Assembly: GCF_000330885.1 (NCBI RefSeq)
Contig: NC_020059.1
Coordinates: 1,477,001 to 1,541,000 of the forward strand
Source of the DNA: Rhizobium tropici CIAT 899
Lineage (GTDB): Bacteria; Pseudomonadota; Alphaproteobacteria; Rhizobiales; Rhizobiaceae
DNA length: 64,000 bases
Direction of reading: 5' to 3'
Position 1 is the stretch's first letter. Each line of letters opens with the position of its first letter. Under the pieces are notes generated by a model, which saw nothing but the letters and a program-made list of their open reading frames with translations, was not told the DNA's origin and searched no databases. Positions 7,122-16,839 of the stretch are shown here, one piece after another. A program made the translations under genes and the position numbers.

Positions 7122-10013
7122 TTAAAAGAAGCCGCGGCGCTGCCACCAGCCGGCCTTCTTCGGCTTCGCCGACTCTCCGTCGCTCTCGCCACCTTCATTG
7201 GTGCGAGTGGATTTTACCACCGGAGCAGAGGAAGAAACGTTCGATTCGCGATTGGCTCGGGCCGGCTTGGCTGCATCCTCAGTCGCTTCGGGCGTTGCCG
7301 CTTCCGCCGAACTGTCCAAAGCTTCGGTGGTCTCTGCGACTGCTTCGATTTCGACATCCGCTGCCGGCGCTTCGTCGACCACGGGTGTCTCGACGGGCGA
7401 TGCCTCGATGGCCTTTGCCTTCCGACGACCGCGGCCCTTGGCGGGCTTGACGTCTTCGGTGACGGCGGCTGCGGTTTCGACCGCTGCCATGGCGGGCTGC
7501 GCCTCGACGGCAGCTTCGCCTTCGGCAACCGCGATCTCGGCCACCGTTACGGTTGTTTCGTCGCCGTCTTCGGCATCATTCTCATCAGCTTCGCCGGAAC
7601 CGGTTTCCTCGCCTGCAGCGGTCTGTTCGTTGCCTTCGTTTTCACGATTACGCCGGCCACCACGCTTGCCGCGGCGACGGCGCTTGCGCTTCTGCTGCGC
7701 GTCATCGTCGCCGCTGGCGGATGCGGCGTTATCTGCGCCGGCATCATCCTCGTCATCGTCGCCTTCGTCTGCATCTTCGGAGGTATCGGCCGCCGAACCA
7801 TCTTCGGAAGCAGGAGCGGCTTGGTTATCATTGCCGCGGCCACGACGCCGACGACGGCGCTTGCGCTTGCGGTTGCCATCATTGCTTTCAGAGCGAGTGG
7901 CAGGCTGCTGCTCGGCGCTTGCAGCCTTTTCTTCCAACTCTTCGTCTTCATCCTCATCGGCTTCGATGACGATATCGTCGTCATCATCGTCCGGGATGGC
8001 TGCGAAGTTGAACAGGCTTTCGATCTTCACCGGATTGGCGACCGGCTCGCCACGGTCGATCGCGAAGTGCTGCGTGCCTACGGCGTTGTCGGCATCGATG
8101 AGGATCGCGACGCCGAAGCGGCTTTCGTAATCGATGATCGTCTGGCGCTTGTGGTTGAGCAGATAGAGCGCAATGTCCGGCGTCGTGCGCACGGTGATGT
8201 CGTGCGTCGTGTTCTTGAGCAGATATTCCTCGATGCCGCGCAGGACATGCAGGGCAACGGAAGACTGCGAGCGGACGTGACCCGTGCCACCGCAATGCGA
8301 GCAGATCTGCGTCGTGCTTTCGAGAACCGAAGCGCGGATGCGCTGGCGCGACATTTCCAGAAGGCCGAAATGCGAGATGCGGCCGACCTGGATGCGGGCG
8401 CGGTCGTTCTTCAGGCATTCCTTCAGCTTCTTCTCGACGGCGCGATTGTTGCGCTTTTCTTCCATGTCGATGAAGTCGATGACGATCAGGCCGGCAAGGT
8501 CACGCAGGCGAAGCTGGCGAGCCACTTCGTCGGCTGCTTCGAGGTTCGTCTGGAGCGCCGTGTCCTCGATCGAATGTTCGCGGGTCGAGCGGCCGGAGTT
8601 GACGTCGATCGAAACCAGCGCTTCCGTCTGGTTCATGATCAGATAGCCGCCGGACTTCAGCGTGACCTGTGGCTGCAGCATGCGGTCGAGCTGCGCTTCG
8701 ATGCCGGAGCGCGAGAAGATCGGATGGATGTCGCGATACGGCTGAACCACCTTGGCGTGGCTCGGCATCAGCATCTTCATGAAGTCTTTCGCTTCACGAT
8801 AGCCTTCCTCGCCGGAGACGATGATCTCGCTGATATCCTTGTTGTAGAGGTCGCGGATCGAGCGCTTGATCAGGCTGCCTTCTTCGTAGACGAGGCAAGG
8901 AGCGGTCGATGCCAGCGTCAGCGTGCGGACGTTTTCCCACAGGCGCATCAGATATTCGAAATCGCGCTTGACCTCGACCTTGGTGCGGTTGGCACCGGCA
9001 GTACGCAGGATGACGCCCATGCCCTGCGGCACTTCGAGCATCTTGGCGATTTCCTTCAGGCGCTTGCGGTCCTGCGGATTGGTGATCTTGCGGGAGATGC
9101 CGCCGCCGCGCGCCGTGTTCGGCATGAGAACCGAATAGCGGCCTGCGAGCGAAAGATAGGTGGTGAGTGCCGCACCTTTGTTGCCGCGCTCTTCCTTCGC
9201 CACCTGAACTAGTAGAATCTGGCGGCGCTTGATGACTTCCTGGATACGGTATTGCTTGCGCGGCTTGCGCTGGGCGCGATCGGGAACTTCTTCCATCGCG
9301 TCTTCGGCGCCGACGGATTCGATCACTTCCTCTTCATGGTCATGATCGTCATCATCGTCGTCGTCATCGCGGCGACGCTTGGAGGTCGCGACGTCTTCCG
9401 AGATCGAATCGGTTTCAACCATCGCCGCCATTTCGCCCGACGGTCCTTCTTCGTCCTCGCTCGGCGCATCGACTGCGTCCGTCGCTTCAGGGGCGGGGGC
9501 TTCTTCAGCTGCGGCCTTCTTGCGGCTGCGGCGCGGCTTTGCCTTCTTGGCAGGCGCTGCCTTTTCGGTGGCTTCGACGGCCTCCGAGGCAGGAGCCTCG
9601 TCCGCGATTGCGGCCGGCACTGCGGCGTCTTCCGCCTGCGCCGGGACAATGCCGATATCGGGTTGTTCCTGCTGTGAAAGATCGAGCGCCGTTTCGACAT
9701 GCTCGACGTCGTCGTCGCGGCGATGCTCTTCGGCCTCAGCCTTCAGAAGCGCCTGCCGGTCGGCCAGCGGGATCTGGTAGTAGTCGGGATGGATTTCGGC
9801 AAAGGCCAGGAAGCCGTGCCGGTTGCCGCCGTAATCAACGAAAGCGGCCTGAAGCGAGGGCTCGACCCTCGTTACCTTTGCAAGATAGATGTTGCCGCGG
9901 ATTTGCTTCTTGTGCTGGGACTCGAAGTCAAATTCTTCTATGCGGTTCCCGCGAACGACAACGACGCGCGTCTCTTCCTCGTGAGACGCATCGATAAGCA
10001 TTTTGTCTGCCAT
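7122..10013 (-). CDS. rne: Ribonuclease E
   Basis: A 963-residue endoribonuclease, core of the RNA degradosome, acting in mRNA decay and rRNA/tRNA maturation. The S1 RNA-binding domain starts near residue 37 and resumes near 255; it is split by an acidic, Ala-rich insertion (about 100-250) that includes eight consecutive Asp. The DNase I-like catalytic part carries the metal-binding Asp residues at about 470 (SIDVNSG) and 513 (VIDFIDM), and the Zn-link cysteines C571 and C574 (CSHCGG). From about residue 690 the tail is low complexity, alternating acidic blocks with Arg/Lys blocks (RKRKRRRRRRGRG), and is probably disordered and a scaffold for partners and RNA. The long upstream region is structured. 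Confidence 0.97.
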   Translation of the reverse strand: MADKMLIDASHEEETRVVVVRGNRIEEFDFESQHKKQIRGNIYLAKVTRVEPSLQAAFVDYGGNRHGFLAFAEIHPDYYQIPLADRQALLKAEAEEHRRDDDVEHVETALDLSQQEQPDIGIVPAQAEDAAVPAAIADEAPASEAVEATEKAAPAKKAKPRRSRKKAAAEEAPAPEATDAVDAPSEDEEGPSGEMAAMVETDSISEDVATSKRRRDDDDDDDDHDHEEEVIESVGAEDAMEEVPDRAQRKPRKQYRIQEVIKRRQILLVQVAKEERGNKGAALTTYLSLAGRYSVLMPNTARGGGISRKITNPQDRKRLKEIAKMLEVPQGMGVILRTAGANRTKVEVKRDFEYLMRLWENVRTLTLASTAPCLVYEEGSLIKRSIRDLYNKDISEIIVSGEEGYREAKDFMKMLMPSHAKVVQPYRDIHPIFSRSGIEAQLDRMLQPQVTLKSGGYLIMNQTEALVSIDVNSGRSTREHSIEDTALQTNLEAADEVARQLRLRDLAGLIVIDFIDMEEKRNNRAVEKKLKECLKNDRARIQVGRISHFGLLEMSRQRIRASVLESTTQICSHCGGTGHVRSQSSVALHVLRGIEEYLLKNTTHDITVRTTPDIALYLLNHKRQTIIDYESRFGVAILIDADNAVGTQHFAIDRGEPVANPVKIESLFNFAAIPDDDDDDIVIEADEDEDEELEEKAASAEQQPATRSESNDGNRKRKRRRRRRGRGNDNQAAPASEDGSAADTSEDADEGDDDEDDAGADNAASASGDDDAQQKRKRRRRGKRGGRRNRENEGNEQTAAGEETGSGEADENDAEDGDETTVTVAEIAVAEGEAAVEAQPAMAAVETAAAVTEDVKPAKGRGRRKAKAIEASPVETPVVDEAPAADVEIEAVAETTEALDSSAEAATPEATEDAAKPARANRESNVSSSAPVVKSTRTNEGGESDGESAKPKKAGWWQRRGFF

Positions 10014-10691
10014 GAAAGCTGTGCTCCTCGGCGCAGACAGTCGGATGGGGGCCTGCCTGTCACTGGGACAAGCCGGATGTGATCCGCAATTGTTGCACCG
10101 GATAATGAAAGTCGCGATTGGTTCGGCGATGACAGCATCCAGACGGCAACCGGGGCATCATATCCCTGGGGTCTGTTGACTTTCTGAAAAAGCTGCTGCG
10201 GTAACATCCGTAACCAAGCGAGATCGACTATGCCTTAGACCCACAAATGGGTCCGATGAAGGTGCTCTCTAAAGAGCGTTTGGTGGCTCTCCACCGATGA
10301 ATTTCCCGTTTGAGGCCGGAAATTCAGATATCCACTGTTTCGAGCAGAAGTACTGCAGACGGCGGATGAATGCCGCTTATTGGCGCCTGGTACTCGAGGC
10401 GGCTGCCTTTGCGACGACTCTATCCCGTCAACACTTCTACCCTAATATGCGTTGTATGTTTTATCTGTCACAATAGCAAGGGAAAAGCCAAGTATGCCAT
10501 AATATTGATGGATTCGTCGGATGATGAGGACGCGGGAGGATGTCTTGTCGATTCGTCTCCCGGCGCATCACCGATGCAGCCATCAGGTCAAACCTGGTTC
10601 CCGTTATTGGCACTTCAAAAACAACGCCGAAACCAATATGGGGCGCGTTGGGCACTTGGTAAAGGGATTGCGGCATGTGGCGGAGAGTGGC
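10014..10691. other. Long divergent intergenic region between rne and the amidase gene
   Basis: About 680 bases without a supported gene. It must hold the rne promoter and 5' leader (leftward) and the amidase promoter (rightward). RNase E genes commonly have long leaders used for autoregulation. Its strongest visible content is the hairpin array at 10238-10325. I could not pick a confident -35/-10 pair on either strand. Confidence 0.6.
10238..10325. other. Array of four perfect hairpins upstream of rne
   Basis: Four consecutive perfect inverted repeats: GACCCA/TGGGTC (10238-10253), GCTCT/AGAGC (10264-10277), GGTGG/CCACC (10282-10295) and GAATTTCC/GGAAATTC (10299-10325). The first three have 4-base loops and the last an 11-base loop. 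The pairing holds on both strands, so it could be part of the rne leader, a separate small RNA, or part of the amidase leader. The function is unknown. Confidence 0.6.
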
Positions 10692-11906
10692 GTGAAGGCT
10701 TTGCGATTTGCGGCAGCGGCCTTTGCTCTGGTAATTCTCGTTTTGGTTTCTGCATTTGCGCCCGCAGCGGCGGCGGATGCTTCTGTGCTTGCCTATGGCG
10801 CCCGCATTGCCGGCGACGATGCCCGCACGCGTATCGTCATCGACATGGACCGGGCCCCCACCTTCACGGTTCACTACCTTGACAATCCCGTCCGCATCGT
10901 CGTCGATCTCCCATCAACTGCATTCGGCTTCCCGGCCGGCAGTCTGAAGCCGACCGGCGTCTTCAAGGATATTCGCTACGGCACGATGGATGCGGACAGC
11001 GCCCGTATCGTGCTGACGGCAAAGAAACCGGTTAAGCTGGTCACGGCCAAGGTTCAGGCCGATGAGAGCGGCAAGGGGCAGCGCCTTGTGCTGGATGCCG
11101 AGATGCTGCCTGCCGAACAATTTGCCGAGCTTGTAAATAAGCAGAGCTGGACGAGCGACGATACCGCTGGGGATGTCGGTCCGGTCGAGCCGGCGCAGAA
11201 AGCCGATCCGAATGTCTTCCTCGTTGCGGTCGATGCCGGTCATGGCGGTATCGATGCCGGCGCGACCGGCACGGACGGCGTCACGCAGGAAAAGGACATT
11301 ACGCTCGCATTTGCGAAAATGTTTGCCGACAGGCTGAATGCACAGCCCGGCATCAAGGCCTTCCTTACGCGCGATAAGGATCAATATCTCTCGCTGTCCG
11401 AACGCGTGACGATCGCCCGGCAGAATCGCGCCTCGCTCTTCATCTCGCTGCATGCCGATACTCTTAAGCAGAAGGATATCCGCGGCGCGACCGTATATAC
11501 CATCTCGGACAAGGCGTCGGACCGTCTTGCCGGCGAGGTGGCCGATCGTGAAAACAATTCCGATCAGATCGCCGGCGCCGAGGCTCAGACGCAGCCGGCC
11601 GCCGTCAACGACATTCTGACTGATCTGACACGCCGTGAGACTCAAGCCTTCTCCATTTCGCTGGCGCAGGATGTATTGTCCTCGTTCAACGGCCAGATCG
11701 CCATGATCAACAATCCGCATCGCCATGCGGGTTTCCAGGTCCTGACGGCGCCCGACGTGCCCTCGATCCTCCTCGAGCTCGGTTTTCTCTCCAACAAGGA
11801 GGATGAAAAGCTGCTGCTCGATGCCAATTGGCGAGAGAGGGTCGCCGATCGTCTGACGGAGGCGGTGAAGCAGTATCGCGTGGCCATCATCGCCAACGGC
11901 GGTTGA
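10692..11906 (+). CDS. N-acetylmuramoyl-L-alanine amidase (AmiC-like)
   Basis: A 404-residue periplasmic enzyme that cleaves the amide bond between muramic acid and the stem peptide, needed for daughter-cell separation. A signal peptide (hydrophobic core at about residues 5-26) is followed by an AMIN domain (about 30-135) and an Amidase_3 domain (about 175-400). Zinc ligands are seen at H184 (VDAGHGG), E200 (QEKD) and H254 (ISLHAD), and the catalytic glutamate is E362 in LLELGFLSN. I start at GTG 10692 because GGAG is placed six bases before it and the signal peptide begins there; ATG 10638 is an in-frame alternative. mrcA follows on the same strand. Confidence 0.92.
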   Translation: MKALRFAAAAFALVILVLVSAFAPAAAADASVLAYGARIAGDDARTRIVIDMDRAPTFTVHYLDNPVRIVVDLPSTAFGFPAGSLKPTGVFKDIRYGTMDADSARIVLTAKKPVKLVTAKVQADESGKGQRLVLDAEMLPAEQFAELVNKQSWTSDDTAGDVGPVEPAQKADPNVFLVAVDAGHGGIDAGATGTDGVTQEKDITLAFAKMFADRLNAQPGIKAFLTRDKDQYLSLSERVTIARQNRASLFISLHADTLKQKDIRGATVYTISDKASDRLAGEVADRENNSDQIAGAEAQTQPAAVNDILTDLTRRETQAFSISLAQDVLSSFNGQIAMINNPHRHAGFQVLTAPDVPSILLELGFLSNKEDEKLLLDANWRERVADRLTEAVKQYRVAIIANGG

Positions 11907-12164
11907 CGGCTCCGGATGGGGCGATCCGCCGTGGCTTCCATGTAACAGCGATGTACTTTAGGACTGGATGAAATTGGAATGCTGGTGTCGGGCCCTATTT
12001 TGCTCACATTCCCGCCGTTACAGCGAAGTATCATTTGCTCGCGTATGAAGCATGGCTTTGTCCCATTGCCGTCTTGCATTCACGCCGCGAGCGTGCAAAA
12101 CGCCCGTGATTATGCGATGATCTCGCGCACATGCCGCATGAAGAACAAGCACCGGTAGTATCAG

Positions 12165-14627
12165 ATGATCAGACTAATTGGATATTTCTTTGGCTTGGGC
12201 TGCCTCCTGTTTCTGGGTGTAGCGGCTGCGGCTGCCATCTATCTGAGCGTGGTCTCGAAGGAACTGCCCGATTACGAGGTGCTTGCCAAATACGCGCCGC
12301 CGGTCACGACGCGCATCCACGCCGGAAACGGCGCGCTGATGAAGGAATATTCGCGCGAGAACCGGCTTTTCGTGCCGATCCAGGCCATTCCAGATCGCGT
12401 CAAGGCGGCTTTCCTTTCCGCGGAAGACAAGAATTTCTACAACCATCCCGGCGTCGATGTCGGCGGTCTTATCCGCGCCGTGGCTGTGAATCTGCAGAAT
12501 ATCGGTTCCGGCCGCCGCTTCGTCGGCGCGTCCACCATCACGCAGCAGGTCGCCAAGAACTTCCTGCTGTCCGCCGACCAGACGTTCGACCGCAAGATCA
12601 AGGAAGCGATTCTCTCCTTCCGCATCGAGCAGGCCTACAGCAAGGACAAGATCCTCGAGCTTTACCTGAACGAAATCTATTTCGGCCTGAATTCCTACGG
12701 CATCGCCGGCGCTGCGCTCACCTATTTCGACAAGTCGGTCAACGAACTGACCATCGCCGAATCGGCCTATCTGGCATCGCTCCCGAAGGGTCCGTCGAAC
12801 TATAATCCCTTCCGCCGTGCCGAAGCAGCGCTCACCCGCCGCAACTGGGTGATCGATCGCATGGTCGAGAATGGCTATGTCAGCCAGAGCGACGGTGAAG
12901 AGGCGAAGAAGCAGCCGCTCGGCGTCGTGCCGCCGAAGAGCGGCCCGTCACTCTTCGCCTCCGACTATTTTGCCGAGGAAGTTCGCCGCCAGTTGATCGA
13001 TCAATATGGCGAGAAGACCCTCTACGAAGGTGGCCTTTCCGTTCGTACGTCGCTCGACCCGCAGATGCAGCTCGAAGCTCGCAAGGCCCTTCAGGATGGT
13101 CTGATCGATTATGACGAGCGCCGCGGCTATCGCGGCCCGCTCAAGCAGATTGCCACCTCACAGGATTGGGGCGTCGAGCTCGCGAAGGTTCCAAGCCTGA
13201 GCGACGTGCCGGAATGGCGGGTCGCCGTCGTCCTTTCTGTATCGGATCAAGGCGTCGATATCGGCCTGCAGCCCCGCGTCGATGCCGCCGGCAAGGTATC
13301 GACGGAGCGGACACGCGGCACGATCTCCCCCGGCGACATGCGCTGGGCCTATCGCTCGGCCGGCGGCAAGTCGGCCAAATCGCCGAGCGGCGTATTGAGC
13401 CCCGGTGATGTGATTTACGTGCAGAAGACCGGTAATGCCGATTCGAGCAGCTACCGTCTGCGCCAGCCGCCGAAGGTGCAGGGCGGTCTTGTTGCCATGG
13501 ACCCGCATACCGGCCGCGTACTCGCCATGGTCGGCGGCTTCTCCTACGCGCAGTCCGAATTCAACCGTGCCACGCAGGCCAAGCGGCAGCCCGGTTCGTC
13601 GTTCAAGCCTTTCGTCTACGCGGCCGCCATGGATAATGGCTATACGCCGGCCTCCGTCATTCTGGACGACCCGCTGCAGATCACGCTGAGCAATGGCGAC
13701 GTCTGGAAGCCGACGAACTACGAAGGCGAGGGCGGCGGCGTCCATACGCTTCGTTTCGCCATCGAACACTCGCGCAATCTGATGACGGTCCGTCTCGCTT
13801 CCGACATGGGCATGCCGTTGGTTGCCGAATATGCCGAGCGCTTCGGCATTTACGATCATATGAACCCCGTGCTCGCCATGTCGCTGGGTGCCGGCGAAAC
13901 GACGGTGCTGCGCATGGTTTCGGCCTATTCGGTCATGGCCAATGGCGGTAAGCAGATCAAGCCGACGCTTATAGACCGCATCCAGGACCGTTACGGCAAG
14001 ACCATCTTCAAGCATGAGGAACGCGTCTGCGACAGTTGCAACGTTAGCGCCTGGCAGAATCAGGACGAGCCTGTCATCGCCGACAATCGCGAGCAGGTGC
14101 TCGATCCGATGACGGCCTATCAGGTCACCTCGATGATGCAGGGCGTCATCATCCGTGGTACGGCCGCCGGCAAGATCAAGCTCAACACCGATGTTGCCGG
14201 CAAGACGGGCACTACCAATGATGAGAAGGATGCCTGGTTCGTCGGCTACACGCCGAGCCTCGTCGCCGGCCTTTACATCGGCTACGATACGCCAGCCACG
14301 CTCGGCCGCGGTGGCACCGGCGGCGCCCTTGCCGCGCCGATCTTCAACGAGTTCATGCAGGCCGCCACGAAGGATGAGGCGCCTGAGAAGTTCCAGGTTC
14401 CGGCCGGCATGACGATGGTTGCGGTCAACCGTGCGACCGGCATGGCCGCACAGCCCGGCGAGCCGAATGCCATCATGGAAGCCTTCAAGCCCGGCACCGG
14501 CCCGGCTACCAGCCTGCAGGTCATTGGCGGCGGCGATGCCGCGGCGCAGGTGGCGCCTGAGGAAATCCTCAGGACTTCGCCGCAGGCGAACCAGGCGGTT
14601 ACCTCCGGATCCGGCGGTCTCTTCTGA
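12165..14627 (+). CDS. mrcA: Penicillin-binding protein 1A, class A
   Basis: An 820-residue bifunctional peptidoglycan synthase. One N-terminal membrane anchor (about residues 5-30) is followed by a GT51 glycosyltransferase domain with SAEDKNFYNHPG (catalytic E87) and GASTITQQVAKN (121-132), then an OB-like linker region and the transpeptidase domain. There the active-site motif SSFK (S478 to K481), SRN (536-538) and KTGTT (680-684) are all intact. It polymerises glycan strands and cross-links them at the cytoplasmic membrane. It is downstream of an amidase gene, so cell-wall synthesis and splitting functions are side by side. Confidence 0.97.
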   Translation: MIRLIGYFFGLGCLLFLGVAAAAAIYLSVVSKELPDYEVLAKYAPPVTTRIHAGNGALMKEYSRENRLFVPIQAIPDRVKAAFLSAEDKNFYNHPGVDVGGLIRAVAVNLQNIGSGRRFVGASTITQQVAKNFLLSADQTFDRKIKEAILSFRIEQAYSKDKILELYLNEIYFGLNSYGIAGAALTYFDKSVNELTIAESAYLASLPKGPSNYNPFRRAEAALTRRNWVIDRMVENGYVSQSDGEEAKKQPLGVVPPKSGPSLFASDYFAEEVRRQLIDQYGEKTLYEGGLSVRTSLDPQMQLEARKALQDGLIDYDERRGYRGPLKQIATSQDWGVELAKVPSLSDVPEWRVAVVLSVSDQGVDIGLQPRVDAAGKVSTERTRGTISPGDMRWAYRSAGGKSAKSPSGVLSPGDVIYVQKTGNADSSSYRLRQPPKVQGGLVAMDPHTGRVLAMVGGFSYAQSEFNRATQAKRQPGSSFKPFVYAAAMDNGYTPASVILDDPLQITLSNGDVWKPTNYEGEGGGVHTLRFAIEHSRNLMTVRLASDMGMPLVAEYAERFGIYDHMNPVLAMSLGAGETTVLRMVSAYSVMANGGKQIKPTLIDRIQDRYGKTIFKHEERVCDSCNVSAWQNQDEPVIADNREQVLDPMTAYQVTSMMQGVIIRGTAAGKIKLNTDVAGKTGTTNDEKDAWFVGYTPSLVAGLYIGYDTPATLGRGGTGGALAAPIFNEFMQAATKDEAPEKFQVPAGMTMVAVNRATGMAAQPGEPNAIMEAFKPGTGPATSLQVIGGGDAAAQVAPEEILRTSPQANQAVTSGSGGLF

Positions 14628-14649
14628 TCCGACCCTATTTGTCTGATCG

Positions 14650-14681
14650 ACATGCCGCGGGGCTTTACACCAGCGGCATGT
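14650..14681 (+). terminator. Hairpin after mrcA, possible weak terminator
   Basis: A 9-bp perfect stem, ACATGCCGC (14650-14658) with GCGGCATGT (14673-14681). It is not followed by a proper T run, so termination would be weak or factor-dependent. Confidence 0.4.
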
Positions 14682-14752
14682 ATATCTATGTCACCAGCAC
14701 TCTTTGAATTGGATGACCGCTGTCTTGAGCGGTGAACTGAAGAAGTGGGATT

Positions 14753-15884
14753 ATGCGAGCCGAAATCGAGAAAGTAGTCGATGAAACCAAGCAGGCTATC
14801 ACCCTGCTGAGGAGGCATCTTTGACTGGGACCAGGCGGTAAGACGGCTGGACTGGTTGAATAACAAGTCAGAGGATCCGACCCTCTGGAACGACGCTTCT
14901 GAGGCGCAGAAGCTGATGCGCGAGCGCCAGCAGCTTGACGACGGCATCAGTGGCGTGCGCGCGCTGGAGCAGCAGCTTGCCGACAATGTCGAGCTGATCG
15001 AGCTTGGCGAAGAAGAGGGCGACGCCGATGTTGTCCGCGAGGCTGAAGAAGCGCTCAAGGGATTGAAGGCGGAAGCCGCGCGCCGGCAGGTGGAAGCCAT
15101 GCTGTCGGGCGAGGCTGACTCGAACGATACCTATCTCGAAGTCCACTCCGGCGCCGGCGGCACCGAGAGCCAGGACTGGGCCAACATGCTTCTGCGCATG
15201 TATACCCGCTGGGCCGAACGCCAGCGCTTCAAGGTGGAGCTGCTGGAAGTCCATGACGGCGAAGAAGCCGGCATCAAGTCTGCAACGCTGCTCGTCAAGG
15301 GCCACAATGCCTATGGCTGGCTGAAGACCGAATCGGGCGTGCATCGCCTCGTGCGCATCTCGCCCTATGACAGCAATGCGCGCCGCCACACGTCATTCTC
15401 GTCGATCTGGGTCTACCCGGTCGTCGACGACTCGATCCAGATCGAGATCAACGAAAGCGACTGCCGCATCGATACCTACCGCTCGTCGGGCGCCGGCGGC
15501 CAGCACGTCAACACGACCGATTCGGCCGTGCGTATCACGCACATCCCGACGGGGATCGTCGTGCAGTGCCAGCAGGAACGCTCGCAGCACAAGAATCGCG
15601 CCAAGGCGTGGGACATGCTGCGCGCCCGCATGTACGAGGCCGAATTGATGAAGCGGGAAGAGGCGGCCAATGCCGAAGCCGCCTCCAAGACGGATATCGG
15701 CTGGGGTCACCAGATCCGTTCCTACGTCCTGCAGCCTTACCAGCTGGTGAAGGATCTGCGCACCGGCGTTTCCAGCACGGCGCCGAGCGACGTTCTGGAC
15801 GGTGATCTCAACGAGTTCATGGAAGCAGCCCTAGCGCATCGCATCAGCGGTGCTGCCGATACCGTCGTCGACGACGTCGAATAA
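14753..15884 (+). CDS. prfB: Peptide chain release factor 2, with programmed +1 frameshift
   Basis: RF2 recognises UAA and UGA and triggers peptide release. Codons 1-23 (14753-14821, MRAEIEKVV... to RRHL) end at an in-frame TGA (14822-14824). Skipping one base at 14822 joins the protein to the frame 14823-15884 ([11 protein letters not shown]...), giving 376 residues. The catalytic GGQ lies in [11 protein letters not shown]. The codon-recognition tripeptide is SPY ([14 protein letters not shown]) where E. coli has SPF; I believe this is common in alphaproteobacteria. An annotation starting at TTG 14856 would lose the N-terminal helices. A strong terminator follows. Confidence 0.96.
14810..14825 (+). 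promoter_or_regulatory. RF2 frameshift signal
   Basis: AGGAGG (14810-14815), three spacer bases, the slippery codon CTT (14819-14821), the stop TGA and a following C. This is the same geometry as the E. coli prfB site: an internal Shine-Dalgarno sequence 3 bases before CUU UGA C. It provides autoregulation, because scarce RF2 lets the ribosome pause at UGA and slip +1. Confidence 0.93.
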
Positions 15885-15906
15885 GGTCGCATCCGTTCAA
15901 GCATAG

Positions 15907-15934
15907 AAAAGCCCCGGAGACGGGGCTTTTTTTC
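15907..15934 (+). terminator. prfB terminator
   Basis: Perfect 10-bp stem AAAAGCCCCG / CGGGGCTTTT around a GAGA loop, followed by more T residues. A canonical intrinsic terminator just after prfB. The A run on its left side may make it work for nadK too. Confidence 0.9.
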
Positions 15935-15990
15935 ATGGTGCATTCTGCCCGGCTGCTTCCGGCCTCTTGGGCCTAACGCAAATATCGCGC

Positions 15991-16764
15991 TCAATCCGAA
16001 AACTGTTCCGCCAGGATCCTGTCCGACCATGACCTGTCCGGATCGGAGAGAATGCGGGCCGTCGTATCCTCGCTCTGGCGGATCTGAATGCCGAGAACCG
16101 ATTTGACCTCGGTATTGTCGGCTGCCGCATTGACGGGGCGCTTCTCCGCTTCGAGCACGGTGATGTCGACCGTCACTCTGTTGGGAAGGAGCGCGCCGCG
16201 CCAGCGGCGGGGGCGGAAGGCGCTGACGGGCGTCATGGCAAGCAGCGGCGCTTCCAGCGGCAGGATCGGGCCATGGGCGGAAAGATTGTAAGCGGTGGAG
16301 CCCGCCGGCGTCGTCACCATCAGCCCGTCACAGATCAGTTCCGGCAGGCGGACCCGCCCGTCGATCTCCACCTTAAGCTTTGCCGTCTGATAGGATTGAC
16401 GAAACAGCGACACTTCATTGATGGCGAGCGCGACGCAGGAGCTGCCGTCGGCATTGCGTGTGGTCATCTGCAGGGGGTGAAACGCGTTTTCGACGGCTGC
16501 GTCAATGCGCTCGGCCAGGCCATCCGTGCGGTAGTCGTTCATCAGAAAGCCGATGGAGCCGCGATTCATGCCATAGACGCGTTTGCCGGTGTTCATCGTC
16601 TTGTGCAGCGTCTGCAGCATGAAACCATCGCCGCCGAGAGCCACGACAATATCCGCATCTTCCTGCGATGTCTGGCCGTAAAGGCCAATAAGCTCTTCCT
16701 GCGCCGCTTGAGCCTCTGGCGCGGTGGAGGCGAGAAAACAAACGGATTGAAGATTGCGCGACAT
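15991..16764 (-). CDS. nadK: NAD kinase
   Basis: A 257-residue cytosolic kinase that phosphorylates NAD to NADP. Family signatures are present: VVALGGDGFMLQT (the GGDG nucleotide motif), MNRGSIGFLMN, and the NAD-binding TTPAGSTAYNLSAHGPI. The frame extends 18 codons upstream, but MSRNLQSVCFLAS is the natural start, preceded by AGAGGA. It runs divergently from tRNA-Thr. The upstream region contains a 14-bp palindrome and a 12-bp inverted repeat, both listed. Confidence 0.95.
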   Translation of the reverse strand: MSRNLQSVCFLASTAPEAQAAQEELIGLYGQTSQEDADIVVALGGDGFMLQTLHKTMNTGKRVYGMNRGSIGFLMNDYRTDGLAERIDAAVENAFHPLQMTTRNADGSSCVALAINEVSLFRQSYQTAKLKVEIDGRVRLPELICDGLMVTTPAGSTAYNLSAHGPILPLEAPLLAMTPVSAFRPRRWRGALLPNRVTVDITVLEAEKRPVNAAADNTEVKSVLGIQIRQSEDTTARILSDPDRSWSDRILAEQFSD

Positions 16765-16805
16765 GCAATGTCCTCTGAAATAGCGATTCTTCGTAATGTT
16801 ATTCC

Positions 16806-16819
16806 CTTGTCGCGACAAG
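16806..16819. promoter_or_regulatory. Perfect 14-bp palindrome upstream of nadK
   Basis: CTTGTCGCGACAAG is its own reverse complement. On the minus strand its TTGTCG could act as a -35, with TACGAA 17 bases further as a weak -10 toward nadK, so a protein bound here could control nadK. No regulator is identified. Confidence 0.45.
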
Positions 16820-16839
16820 ACGTTTCGCGCGAACTGGTG

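Noticed and set aside
7050..9212. A 720-codon frame antisense to rne
   Set aside because: Begins in the rne terminator and mirrors rne codons; the hydrophobic first part is a by-product of the low-complexity tail of RNase E.
9340..9375. A run of GAT/GTC triplets that looked like a simple tandem repeat
   Set aside because: It codes for the poly-Asp segment in the RNase E S1 insertion; low-complexity coding, not a separate repeat element.
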